Below are positions 33,930 through 42,319 of a stretch of 46,187 nucleotides of DNA, in pieces. Source of the DNA: Aphanocapsa lilacina HA4352-LM1 (GTDB lineage: Bacteria; Cyanobacteriota; Cyanobacteriia; Gloeobacterales; Gloeobacteraceae); the NCBI GenBank assembly GCA_019359725.1, contig JAHHGR010000033.1, positions 1-46,187 of the forward strand, in the 5' to 3' direction. Under the pieces are notes generated by a model, which made no database searches, had not been told where the DNA came from, and saw only the letters and a list, made by a program, of their open reading frames with translations. Each line of letters starts with the position of its first letter. Within the stretch, counting starts at the first letter, position 1. The position numbers and the translations under genes were made by a program.

Positions 33930-34547
33930 ATGGAAAATTTTGCCGCCGATCGCCGTATATTCGCCGATTTGCTCGGCTTCAAGCCCAATCGCCACACGTT
34001 GGGCGGGGCGAGCTATCTCATCGTCGCCACCCCCGACAACGGTCTGCGGGGCAACTGGCTTATCGATTGTCCCGCCTTTAGCGAAGAGAATTGCACCTTG
34101 ATGGAGGGGGTCGGGGGGATCGGGGCGATTTTTCTGACCCACCGGGGGGCCATGGGCCAGGTGGAGGAGTTCTGCCATCATTTTCGGGCGGCCGTGCGCA
34201 TCCACGAACAGGAGGCTTATCTGGTCAAAGCCCGCGAGGTCGAAGTGCGCGCCTTTGGCGGCGACTGCGAACTGGACGCGGGGCTGTTGGCCCTCTGGAC
34301 ACCCGGTCACTCGCCCGGGTCCAGTTGCCTGCTTTGGCAGGCGCACGGTGGAATGCTCTTCAGCGGCCGCCATTTGCTGCCGACGAACGATGGGGGGGCC
34401 ATGCCCGTGCGGGTGGGCCGTACCTTTCATTGGCCGCGGCAACTGGCGAGCGTCGAGCGGCTGGGTGCCTACTCCTACCGCCATATCTGCCCCGGGGCGG
34501 CCACCGGATTGTTGCGCTCCCGGCGCACCATCGTCCTCGAATCATGA
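33930..34547 (+). CDS. Metallo-beta-lactamase fold protein with degenerate metal site
   Basis: A 205-residue protein with the MBL fold (SYLIVATP, WLIDCPA, IFLTHRG, WTPGHSPGS, MLFSGRHLL). The defining HxHxDH motif reads His71-Arg-Gly-Ala-Met-Gly76, so three of its four metal ligands are missing. The later ligand of GDxL is GRHL, whereas the histidine in PGHSPGS remains (His126). It is unlikely to be a normal zinc hydrolase and may be structural or regulatory. The start is ATG 33930; upstream frame codons add no homology. The stop overlaps the sfsA start (ATGA, 34544-34547). Confidence 0.8.
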   Translation: MENFAADRRIFADLLGFKPNRHTLGGASYLIVATPDNGLRGNWLIDCPAFSEENCTLMEGVGGIGAIFLTHRGAMGQVEEFCHHFRAAVRIHEQEAYLVKAREVEVRAFGGDCELDAGLLALWTPGHSPGSSCLLWQAHGGMLFSGRHLLPTNDGGAMPVRVGRTFHWPRQLASVERLGAYSYRHICPGAATGLLRSRRTIVLES

Positions 34548-35254
34548 GTGTGCTTTTTGAGTACCCGCCCCTGGTGCGGGGAATCCTGCGCCGTCGCTAC
34601 AAGCGATTTTTTGCCGAGGTCGAACTGGAGGACGGGCAACTGGTCACCGCCCACTGCCCGAACACCGGCCCGATGCGGGCCATCAGCACCCTCGGAAGTC
34701 CGGTATATCTGTCGCGCTCGCCGGATCCGGCCCGCAAGCTCGCCTACACCTGGGAGATGATCGATCTGGACGGCACCTGGGTCGGGGTGAATACGGCCCT
34801 TCCCAACCGCATCGTCTACCGGGCCCTGGTGGAGCGGGTGATTGCCGAGGTGGGCACTTACCGGACCATTCGCCGCGAGGTGCCCTACGGCAGCGAAAAC
34901 AGCCGCATCGATTTTTTGCTCACCGGCGAGGGGGAGCCGCTGTACCTGGAGGTCAAGAGCACTACCCTCAACCAGGGCACCCTCGCCCTGTTTCCGGATA
35001 CGGTCACCACCCGCGGCCAGAAACACTTGCGCGAACTGATCCGCCTTTGTGAGCACGGCACGCGGGCGGCGATGCTGTACTTCATCAACCGCGGCGACTG
35101 CACGGCCTTCAGCCCGGGCGATTCCCTCGATCCGCTTTACGGACAACTGCTGCGCGCCGGTATCGAGCGCGGTCTGCTGGTCTTGCCCTGCCGCTTTGAG
35201 ATCACCCCCCAATCGGTGCGCTACCTGGGTACGGCCTCGATTCTGCTTGCCTGA
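34544..35254 (+). CDS. sfsA: SfsA family protein
   Basis: A 236-residue SfsA protein, a family described as sugar-fermentation stimulation proteins and shown to have nuclease-like character. Landmarks are LVRGILRRRYKRFFAEVEL, AHCPNTGPM, SRIDFLLTG, LYLEVKSTTL and FPDTVTTRGQKHLREL, with the conserved Asp and Glu/Lys expected of a PD-(D/E)XK-like site. Normal length. It is translationally coupled to the degenerate MBL protein upstream, a pairing worth noting. Confidence 0.92.
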   Translation: MSVLFEYPPLVRGILRRRYKRFFAEVELEDGQLVTAHCPNTGPMRAISTLGSPVYLSRSPDPARKLAYTWEMIDLDGTWVGVNTALPNRIVYRALVERVIAEVGTYRTIRREVPYGSENSRIDFLLTGEGEPLYLEVKSTTLNQGTLALFPDTVTTRGQKHLRELIRLCEHGTRAAMLYFINRGDCTAFSPGDSLDPLYGQLLRAGIERGLLVLPCRFEITPQSVRYLGTASILLA

Positions 35255-35321
35255 GGGAAGCCGGACAGCAGGGGGGTAAGTTACCATCGGTGCCAGTCTT
35301 TGCGATTCATCGGGGCTTTTT

Positions 35322-36833
35322 ATGCGCCTTCTCCCTCAGTGGCTCTGGCTCGCGATGCTCACTGCCGCCCTTCCGGCCTGGGGTGCCCCCGAGGACCAGT
35401 CATCGGCCCCTTTTAAGCCCACCACTACCCCGGCCCGCCCGGCCCCCGTCAGAGCGATCCAGCTTCAGCCTCCCTTCAAGCCGATGCAGACGCCGTCGGT
35501 ATCCCCGGCAAAGCCCGCCGCCACCCCGAGCCCACCCGTACCGACGGCGGCCAAATCCGGGACTCGCCAGACCCAACCCTTGCCCGGTCCGGCCAAACCC
35601 GGTCCTATCCAGGGCAAACCGCTTGCCGCCCCGGCGCTCGCCCTGCCGCAACCCGGCAAATCCCCCACCATCCCCACACTTTCCAGGCCGGCCTCCACAG
35701 CCAAGCCAGCTTTGGTTCCGGCTAAACCCGCCGCTACGACCCCCCAATCGTCACCTGCCGGCATAGCGCCAGGAGCGGCTGCCAAGCCTTCCCCCGCCAT
35801 GCTCAAAGCCGAACCGAAACCCGTCGCTGTCCCGGCGCCAAAAACTGTGATCCCGGTCAAACCGGCCGTGCAGAGCGCACCAAAACCTGAATCGGGGGCG
35901 CCCAACCCGACACCCGTGATCCCCCCCCGCGCTGCCGCCCCGGTACCCACCCAGGCCACGCTGCTCGGGCAAATCCGCAACGAGCAGGGTGATCCAATCG
36001 CCGAGGCGACGGTGAGCCTCGGTAAGCACTCCGCCCGCACCGACGCCAGCGGCAGCTATCTCATCGAAAAACTTACCCCCGGCCGCTGGGAGGTCAAGAT
36101 TCAGCACCCGCTCTACACCGAGAAACAGATGCGCATCTGGCTGGTGGAGGGCCTCAAGACCACCCTCTCGCTTGCGCTGCCCCGCTCGGTCGCCAGGCAG
36201 GAACCTACCCGGGTCGGCTTGCTCGGGGTCGGCTCGCTGTCCGCCACAGATACTCTCGCCCAGCGGCTTGCCGAGGAGCTGGTGCGCACGGGGGCTTTTC
36301 CCAAGGTGGGGCCGCTCACGTTTCTCCAGCGCGACGAGGTGATGCCCATCGTGCGCAAGATCGACCGGCCGCTCCATGAGATTCTCGATCGCGACCGGCC
36401 GGATGCGGCCCTGGTCAAAGCATTTTTTGAGTACGCCGGGGTGACGGCGCTGGCCATCGCCCGCGTCGATATGCTGACGCGCAACGAAGGGAACACCAGC
36501 CAGCTCAATTCCCGCAGCCAAATCGAGCTGTGGCAGCTCAAGGACGGCCGCGTTGAGATCCGCACCCTAGCTGAGGCCGGCCGCTCCGAGCGCCAGGACA
36601 GTGCTCTGTCGAAGGCGGAAGCCGACCAGCTCTATGCCGTCCAGATTACCCAGCAGGCGGACGAAGTCAAAAACCGTTGGGAGCGGGACAATCCCCTCGC
36701 CCCGTTTACCGCCGAGACCCAAGCGCCAACCGCCGGTCAAAAAACCGACACCCAAGTCGAAATCGTGCCCAAAAATCAGCCTCCGGCTCCCTCCCAGCCA
36801 TCGCCGCCCACTTCTGAGACCCGCAAAAATTGA
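35322..36833 (+). CDS. Secreted proline-rich protein with carboxypeptidase-regulatory-like domain
   Basis: A 503-residue exported protein. The signal peptide ends near residue 21 (AALPAWGAPED). Residues 22 to about 205 are a Pro/Ala/Lys/Thr linker of low complexity. About residues 213-288 form a carboxypeptidase-regulatory-like beta sandwich (LLGQIRNEQGDPIAEATV, TDASGSYLIEKLTPGRWEVK). The following part (TRVGLLGVGSLSATDTLAQRL, VKAFFEYAGVTALAIARVDML) resembles the N-terminal region of CsgG- or TolB-like envelope proteins, a tentative comparison. A long Pro/Lys spacer fits reaching through the periplasm. It stands alone; no role is known. Confidence 0.6.
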   Translation: MRLLPQWLWLAMLTAALPAWGAPEDQSSAPFKPTTTPARPAPVRAIQLQPPFKPMQTPSVSPAKPAATPSPPVPTAAKSGTRQTQPLPGPAKPGPIQGKPLAAPALALPQPGKSPTIPTLSRPASTAKPALVPAKPAATTPQSSPAGIAPGAAAKPSPAMLKAEPKPVAVPAPKTVIPVKPAVQSAPKPESGAPNPTPVIPPRAAAPVPTQATLLGQIRNEQGDPIAEATVSLGKHSARTDASGSYLIEKLTPGRWEVKIQHPLYTEKQMRIWLVEGLKTTLSLALPRSVARQEPTRVGLLGVGSLSATDTLAQRLAEELVRTGAFPKVGPLTFLQRDEVMPIVRKIDRPLHEILDRDRPDAALVKAFFEYAGVTALAIARVDMLTRNEGNTSQLNSRSQIELWQLKDGRVEIRTLAEAGRSERQDSALSKAEADQLYAVQITQQADEVKNRWERDNPLAPFTAETQAPTAGQKTDTQVEIVPKNQPPAPSQPSPPTSETRKN

Positions 36834-37026
36834 GTGTTTGGCTCCAAAGTGCTTTCCAGACGGTGGCAGGCTTGTCGCCTCGATAACAGGCGTTCGGGGA
36901 CTGGCTGTGCCAGTCTGGCGAAAGTTATTTTTTTTCCTGTCGTCTTCATAACAGGCGTGGGCGTTCTTGCTGTGTCAAGGTAACGAATTGGCGGGCCAAT
37001 TTGCGGATAAAGATATTTTCTCCTCG
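36834..37026. other. Intergenic with short direct repeat and hairpin
   Basis: Two copies of ATAACAGGCGT lie at 36883-36893 and 36948-36958. A small hairpin (ACTGGC TGT GCCAGT, 36900-36914) is followed 14 bases later by a T-run (36928-36936), which may form a weak terminator for the secreted protein gene. No gene is supported. Confidence 0.35.
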
Positions 37027-37290
37027 ATGCGGGAGCGGGCTTACCTGATCGGGCTGGTGGTCGCCGGCCTGGCGGTGCTGGTCGGTCTGCATCTGTGGCG
37101 GGTCCGCCAGGAAAACCACTGGGCAGTGGCCCAGGCAATGCTGGAGGAGGGCACCCGCAGGTTGCGGGCAGGTGACCTGCGAGGGGCGCAAACCGCTTTC
37201 ACCCGGGCGCTCGAAGCAGACGGCGACAACGATTACCTTGCTCAGATAGAGCACACCCGTCACATCGCAGCCCAACGCCCTTTGTGGTGA
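37027..37290 (+). CDS. Small membrane-anchored TPR protein
   Basis: An 87-residue protein with one N-terminal membrane segment (LIGLVVAGLAVLVGLHLW, about residues 7-24) followed by a single TPR-like helix pair (MLEEGTRRLRAGDLRGAQTAFTRALEADGDNDY). Such proteins usually serve as small assembly or interaction factors. The start is ATG 37027; a longer frame from 36967 would put charged residues before the membrane segment. No function is known. Confidence 0.6.
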   Translation: MRERAYLIGLVVAGLAVLVGLHLWRVRQENHWAVAQAMLEEGTRRLRAGDLRGAQTAFTRALEADGDNDYLAQIEHTRHIAAQRPLW

Positions 37291-37385
37291 ACTGGGTGAG
37301 TGGGCGGATCGCCTACTGCCACCAACTGAAAAAGCCTTCGGTGGCAGCGGATGCTGAGCTGCTCCTGGCTTAACCCGAACTCACG

Positions 37386-38951
37386 TTAAGTATTAATGCG
37401 CACTCGACGTCCGGTGTTGATCCGCCCGGCCAGCAGACCCATAAGCGCCAGCGCCGCACTGAGCAGCGCAAACCAGTCGCCCCAGCGAACGTAAAGGGTC
37501 GTTCCCTCAAGCAGCCGGACCGGTTCGACGAAGGCCGCGTAGACGTTCCAGCCGGTGATCCGCGCGGTGCGGCCCAGCGGATCGACGACAGCACTGGTGC
37601 CGTTGTTGGAGGCGCGCACCAGATAGCGGCCGGTCTCTACCGCTCGCAGCGTATCGAGGGCGTGGTGCTGGGGGGCCATCGCCGGACCGTACCAGGCATC
37701 GTTGGTCGATTGGACCAGCAGGCGTGCCCCGGCAGCCACCTGGGCGCGAAAGCCGCCTGCAAAGGCCGAGTCAAAGCAGATTCCGGCGGCGACAGGACCC
37801 ACCGGTGTCTGCAGGCGTTGAGCCAGCGAGCCGGCGAACACTTCTTGTTGAACGGGGGAAAGTTTGCGCACCAGCGGCCCGATGAGCGCCTTGAGGGGGA
37901 TTTGCTCTCCAAAGGGCACCAGGTGGATCTTGTTGAAGGTGCTTATGGTCCGTGCGGCGCCGTCGAGGGCGAACAGGGTGGTGGCCACCTGGCCGTCGGT
38001 GCGGCGCTCGAAGGCGCTGAGCAACACCGGTACCCGCCGCTTCTGGATCTCAGGGACCAGCGGCGCCGCCGGTTCCGGTTCGCGCGACCAGATAAACGGA
38101 AAGGCCGTCTCCGGGGTGAGCACCAGCTGTGCCCCGGCCGCCGCCAGTGCTTCGTAGCCGCGCACGTAAGTCTCGATGGTCTCGCGCCGGCCGTCGGGTG
38201 TCCACTTGCGCGCCTGGGCAATATTTCCCTGGATGACGCCGATACGCAACGGCTCACCTGCCGGCAGCGGTTGGGTGAGTTGCCACCATCCGTACAGTTG
38301 CACCGAGGCCACCAGGAGCGCTGCAAGGGCCGCGTAGCCCACGCGGCGCGTGCTCCAGCTCTCGGCCACCAGTACATTGACTGCGACGGCCAACCCCACC
38401 AGCAGGTGCGCGCCGCCCAGCGCGACCGTTTGCACGGCCCACAGGTCACCTGCCAGGCTCTGGGCAAGCGTCCCCCAGGGAAAGGCAGTCTCCCCCCGAC
38501 CCCAAAGCCAGTGCAATCCCACCCACAGGCCCACGGCAAAGAGCACCCGCCGCAGGCCGCTCAGGCGGGTGCGGACCACCAGGCTCGCCCAAAGCCCGAT
38601 CACCCAGGCCTGGCTCGCGCTCACGAACAGCCACGCCCCCAGGGCGATGCCGAGGCTGGACCACCAGTCGATCCCCAGCCAGGTGAGCGGATGAAATCCC
38701 AGCAGCCAGCGCAGCAAGATGGCGTAGTAGACCATCCCCGCCAGGGTTCCGAGCAAGAAAGCGCGGGGGCGGTGCTCGGCGCGCAAGTACACTAAAAACG
38801 GCACCAGGGCCACCCACACCAGCCCCCCCCAGCCGGTGGGCGGAGCGGCTAGACCCAGGACTGTGCCCCCACCAACCGCCGCGAGCACTCCCGCGACGGA
38901 GCGCCGCCGTTGGGCTTGCTCCCGCCGCCGGCGCAGGGCGATCCTGCTCAT
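37386..38951 (-). CDS. lnt: Apolipoprotein N-acyltransferase
   Basis: A 521-residue membrane enzyme that adds the third acyl chain to lipoproteins. About six membrane segments (residues 20-225) precede a nitrilase-like periplasmic domain with the catalytic triad Glu281 (LTPETAFPF), Lys341 (NKIHLVPFGE) and Cys392 (GICFDSAF). The start overlaps the stop of the upstream permease gene (ATGA, 38948-38951). A start inside the very basic N-terminus (SRIALRRRREQAQRRR) is normal for a membrane protein with a positive cytoplasmic end. The lipoprotein genes at 26.1-26.5 kb are possible substrates. Confidence 0.93.
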   Translation of the reverse strand: MSRIALRRRREQAQRRRSVAGVLAAVGGGTVLGLAAPPTGWGGLVWVALVPFLVYLRAEHRPRAFLLGTLAGMVYYAILLRWLLGFHPLTWLGIDWWSSLGIALGAWLFVSASQAWVIGLWASLVVRTRLSGLRRVLFAVGLWVGLHWLWGRGETAFPWGTLAQSLAGDLWAVQTVALGGAHLLVGLAVAVNVLVAESWSTRRVGYAALAALLVASVQLYGWWQLTQPLPAGEPLRIGVIQGNIAQARKWTPDGRRETIETYVRGYEALAAAGAQLVLTPETAFPFIWSREPEPAAPLVPEIQKRRVPVLLSAFERRTDGQVATTLFALDGAARTISTFNKIHLVPFGEQIPLKALIGPLVRKLSPVQQEVFAGSLAQRLQTPVGPVAAGICFDSAFAGGFRAQVAAGARLLVQSTNDAWYGPAMAPQHHALDTLRAVETGRYLVRASNNGTSAVVDPLGRTARITGWNVYAAFVEPVRLLEGTTLYVRWGDWFALLSAALALMGLLAGRINTGRRVRINT

Positions 38952-39928
38952 CTTTGTCCTCGCCGTCCGGCGCTATCGACGAGCACAGCTGCCAGGATCA
39001 CGACGCCCAGCACAATTTTTTGCAAGTACGGATCGACGCCCAGCAAATTGAGACCGTTGCCGAGGGTGCCGATAAACAGTGCTCCAAGCAGGCTGCCGAG
39101 TACTCCCCCCCGGCCGCCGCTCAAACTGGCGCCCCCCACTACCACCGCTGCGATCACCTCTAATTCGTAGAGTTGGCCGCTATTGGGGATTCCGGCCCCG
39201 AGCCGGGCGGCGAGTACCCCGCCTGCGAGCCCCGCGAGTAAGCCGTTGATGAGGTAGACCGCCACCAGCACCCCCTGCACCGGCACTCCAGCGAGCCAGC
39301 TCGCCTCGGCGTTGCCACCGATGGCGTAAATCTGACGGCCGAAGACTGTGCGGGTGAGCAGAAAGTATCCTCCGGCCACCACCGCAATCAAGATGAGCAC
39401 CGGCAGCGGCAGTAAGCCGAGCTGTTTTTGGCCCCAGAAGGTGAAGTCAGGGGGGAGGCCGCCGATCGACCGACCGCTGGTGAGCAAAAAGGCGAGGCCG
39501 CGGGCGATGGTGAGACCGGCCAGGGTGACCACAAAGGGAGCCACTCGAAAGTAGGCCACCAATAGACCACTGAATAGTCCGACTCCACCGCCTACCAGGA
39601 TGGCTGCGGGCATGCCGAGTCCGCCCGTTTGAGCGACCATGGCGCCGCTGACTCCGGCCAGGGCCACCACCGATCCCACCGACAGATCGATGCCGCCGGT
39701 GAGGATCACCAGGGTCATTCCCACCGCCAGGATGCCGAAGATGGCGGTTTGCAGCGAGATGTTGATGAAGTTCTCGAGGGTAAAAAAACCCGGGGCGATG
39801 GCGCTGAAGACGACGATCTCGATCAGTACGGCGATGGCTGGGCCGTAGGCAGTCTGGCGGGCGAGCCATTCGCGCAACCAGCTCGGCGGGGTGAGGAATT
39901 TTGGGTTTTTTGACGTGCTCTCGCCCAT
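38948..39928 (-). CDS. ABC transporter permease, ribose (RbsC-like) family
   Basis: A 326-residue permease of the sugar-type ABC family with about nine to ten hydrophobic segments. Signature regions are GMTLVILTGGIDLSVGSVVAL, FVVTLAGLTIARGLAFLL and GRQIYAIGGNAEA, where the last covers the ATPase-contact loop. No matching ATPase or binding-protein gene lies in the window, so its partners are elsewhere. It overlaps lnt by four bases; this is the only gene with which it is coupled here. Confidence 0.9.
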   Translation of the reverse strand: MGESTSKNPKFLTPPSWLREWLARQTAYGPAIAVLIEIVVFSAIAPGFFTLENFINISLQTAIFGILAVGMTLVILTGGIDLSVGSVVALAGVSGAMVAQTGGLGMPAAILVGGGVGLFSGLLVAYFRVAPFVVTLAGLTIARGLAFLLTSGRSIGGLPPDFTFWGQKQLGLLPLPVLILIAVVAGGYFLLTRTVFGRQIYAIGGNAEASWLAGVPVQGVLVAVYLINGLLAGLAGGVLAARLGAGIPNSGQLYELEVIAAVVVGGASLSGGRGGVLGSLLGALFIGTLGNGLNLLGVDPYLQKIVLGVVILAAVLVDSAGRRGQR

Positions 39929-39971
39929 GGCTGTCGCTGGCTTCTCGACACAGTGTGCCAGAGAAATGCCG

Positions 39972-40613
39972 CTATTGCCGGAAGTTCCTACCGATGTGTC
40001 CGTGCTTTGACCCTGGCGGTTGGTTTGGCACGACAGTCAGTGGGGCGAGAGGTGGCACCTCCCCCCTTCGCGCTGGAGGGTAGCTGGGAACGTCACTAGT
40101 CGCCTGCCGATGTACCACGGTGATAAGCGTAGCTATCAAAACCAATTGAGTGCCCTGCCGGCGAAACACCTGCACCTGTCCAGTAAAGCGAGCGACGATC
40201 CAGTACTCCTCGACCCCGTGAATTGAATAGAGCTTTAGTTTTGCCTCTCGGTCGCGGCGCTCGTTGTCGGTACCGGCTGAAAGCGCCTCGACCACCAATT
40301 CCGGCGCACCGCTCAGGTGGCCTGCCTCGTCTTCCAGTCGTATCAGCCGCTCGCGGCTGACCCAGATAACGTCGGGGATAACGCTGTCTTCGTCGGAGAG
40401 GATGATCCCAGGGTTGACAATCGATTCTCCCGAACCGGTAGCTTCGGACCAACGGTTGAGGTGCTCGGCGATGCGCACACAAATTTGCTGATGCCTGCGG
40501 TGCGGTGCCCGGCTCACAAATAGTTCTCCATCGATGACCTTGTAGCGGGTCCACTCGTTGCAGGGCATGACCTCCAGATCGCGTACATTCCAGCGGACAC
40601 CAGCAGTACCCAT
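39972..40613 (-). CDS. Uma2 family endonuclease-like protein (DUF820)
   Basis: A 213-residue Uma2 protein, a PD-(D/E)XK-fold family expanded in cyanobacteria. Active-site candidates are Asp81 (IPDVIWV), Glu105 (APELVVE) and a Lys in REAKLKLY, with GVEEYWIV following. The last about 50 residues (after LVLIATL) look unlike the usual Uma2 end (GDxLTSPLLPGF). Their Pro/Arg-rich composition suggests a C-terminal frameshift or replacement. These genes are often mobile, copied in many variants; the biological role is unclear. Confidence 0.75.
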   Translation of the reverse strand: MGTAGVRWNVRDLEVMPCNEWTRYKVIDGELFVSRAPHRRHQQICVRIAEHLNRWSEATGSGESIVNPGIILSDEDSVIPDVIWVSRERLIRLEDEAGHLSGAPELVVEALSAGTDNERRDREAKLKLYSIHGVEEYWIVARFTGQVQVFRRQGTQLVLIATLITVVHRQATSDVPSYPPARRGEVPPLAPLTVVPNQPPGSKHGHIGRNFRQ

Positions 40614-40737
40614 CGCCGACTCTCCAGGGGACGGTTGAGACTATCGTAATCTCAGCTGTAAAGCTGGAGGAGGGCGAACGCTTGCCCTCGGGGAATTTCC
40701 ACTTACTATGTGTATGGTTTTGCGAAACGGGGATGCT

Positions 40738-41331
40738 ATGGCAGGCGTTGCAATTGTCTATTTTTCCGGCGGCGGTCACACCCACCTGATGGCCGAGGCG
40801 GTCGCTGCAGGAACCGGTAAGGTTGAGGGGACGTCTAGTGGAACTGTTGCGAATTACCGGTAAGCAGATTGTCGAGGGCCGCTGGAGCGACGATGCCTTT
40901 GTCGAGAAGCTTAACCAGGCCGATGCAATCGTCTTTGGGTCTCCCACTTACATGGGGGGCGTGGCCGCTCAGTTTAAGGCATTTATCGATGCGTGCAGTT
41001 CCGTCTGGTTCACCCAGGGCTGGAAGGACAAGATTGCAGCCGGTTTCACCCACTCCAGTTCGCCCAGCGGCGACAAGCAGGGTACGCTGCTGTACCTGGC
41101 GACCAACGCGGCCCAGCACTGCATGATCTGGGTGAACGTCGGCGATTTGCCGAGCTTTTTGACCGGCAAGGACGACGGCCTCAACCGCGTGGGCAGCTTC
41201 TTGGGTGCCATGGGCCACAGCCCCCTCGACATGGGCGGCAACCCACCGTTGCTCGATGCGGGTGAGACAAGCTCACCTGTGAGCGCTTTGGCGAGCGCAT
41301 CGCCCACGTGACCGGGCGCTGGGTCGGTTGA
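40738..41331 (+). pseudogene. Flavodoxin-like NAD(P)H oxidoreductase with two frameshifts
   Basis: The flavodoxin fold is split over two frames. Frame 1 from ATG 40738 gives MAGVAIVYFSGGGHTHLMAE, the FMN phosphate loop, and runs to a stop at 40861. The sequence continues in frame 2 with VELLRITGKQIVEGRW, ADAIVFGSPTYMGGVAAQFK and YLATNAAQHCMIWVNVGD, then returns to frame 1 near 41266 for KLTCERFGERIAHVTGRWVG and a stop at 41329-41331. A one-base gain near 40833-40837 and a one-base loss near 41266 explain this. Restored, it would be a complete protein of about 197 residues. It is either a recent pseudogene or two base errors in the assembly. Confidence 0.82.
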
Positions 41332-41342
41332 ACGCCCTATAC

Positions 41343-42260
41343 CTAACGGGTTTGCACCGACAAACAGGCTTCGGTGACCGCGAAAACCGATTCGGCCAAT
41401 CCGTCCAGGTCGTAGCCGCCTTCAAGGCCAAAGAGCACCCGGCGAGTGCGCGCCAGGGCCTGGCGGGCAAAATCGCCGTAGTCCAAGGCCCGCAAAGCCA
41501 TCTCGGCGAGCGGATCGTCGATGTGGCCGTCAAAACCGGCGCTGACGATTAGTAACTCCGGGTCGAAGCGTTCGATAAATGGCCAGACCAGCGTGTCGAG
41601 CGCCTGCTGGTACTCTTTGCGAGCGCACCCGGCCGGTAGGGGCACATTGAGGACATTGCCCGCTGAGCCGCGCTCGTGGCTGTGGCCGGTGCCCGGGTAA
41701 TGGGGCGACTGGTGCAGTGAGATATACGCCAGGCGCGGTTCTTGCCACAGCAGTTGCTGGGTGCCGTTGCCGTGGTGCACGTCCCAGTCAAGCACCGCAA
41801 CGCGCGCCTGGCCGTGCACGCGCACCGCGTAGCGGGCAGCCAGGGCGGCGTTGGCAAATATGCAAAATCCCATCGCCTGCTCGCGCTCGGCGTGGTGGCC
41901 GGGGGGGCGGGCGAGCACCCAGGCGGGTTCGGCCGTGCGGATCACCGCATCGACGCCATCCAGCCAACCGCCTGCCGCAAGCGAAGCCACCTCGAAGCTC
42001 TCGGCACTCACCGTCGTATCGGGATCGAGGGCGCCGCCGCCAGCCCGGCAGACTCGTTCGACCGTCTCGACCAGTGCGGCGCTGTGGACCCAGAGCAATT
42101 GCTCGCGGGTGGCCCGGCGCGGTTCCTGCCAGGCAAGGGACGCAGCGAGCGGCGAGCGGCGCAGGCGCTCGACAATTGCCGCAAGCCGCTGGGGCCGCTC
42201 AGGGTGCATCGCCCCGGTGCGGTGATCCAGAAAACGGTCGGTGTAGATGACCGGCAGCAC
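41343..42260 (-). CDS. Histone deacetylase family protein
   Basis: A 305-residue zinc deacetylase of the HDAC/AcuC/acetylpolyamine amidohydrolase superfamily. The catalytic parts are ARPPGHHAE (His122, His123), VLDWDVHHGNGTQ (zinc ligands Asp160 and His162), SAGFDGH (Asp244) and EGGYDLDGL with the catalytic tyrosine. Substrates in bacteria may be acetyl-polyamines or acetylated proteins. Normal length and complete. It is transcribed from the same strand as the TonB receptor (59 bases between them). Confidence 0.93.
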   Translation of the reverse strand: MLPVIYTDRFLDHRTGAMHPERPQRLAAIVERLRRSPLAASLAWQEPRRATREQLLWVHSAALVETVERVCRAGGGALDPDTTVSAESFEVASLAAGGWLDGVDAVIRTAEPAWVLARPPGHHAEREQAMGFCIFANAALAARYAVRVHGQARVAVLDWDVHHGNGTQQLLWQEPRLAYISLHQSPHYPGTGHSHERGSAGNVLNVPLPAGCARKEYQQALDTLVWPFIERFDPELLIVSAGFDGHIDDPLAEMALRALDYGDFARQALARTRRVLFGLEGGYDLDGLAESVFAVTEACLSVQTR

Positions 42261-42319
42261 AGTGTCCTTACCTGGTAATTTGCAGGCTAGGACCGCATTA
42301 TAACGGTCGGATCGCCGCC

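Noticed and set aside
37662..38795. Plus-strand frame of 377 codons opposite lnt
   Set aside because: Antisense shadow; lnt shows the catalytic Glu, Lys and Cys in order.
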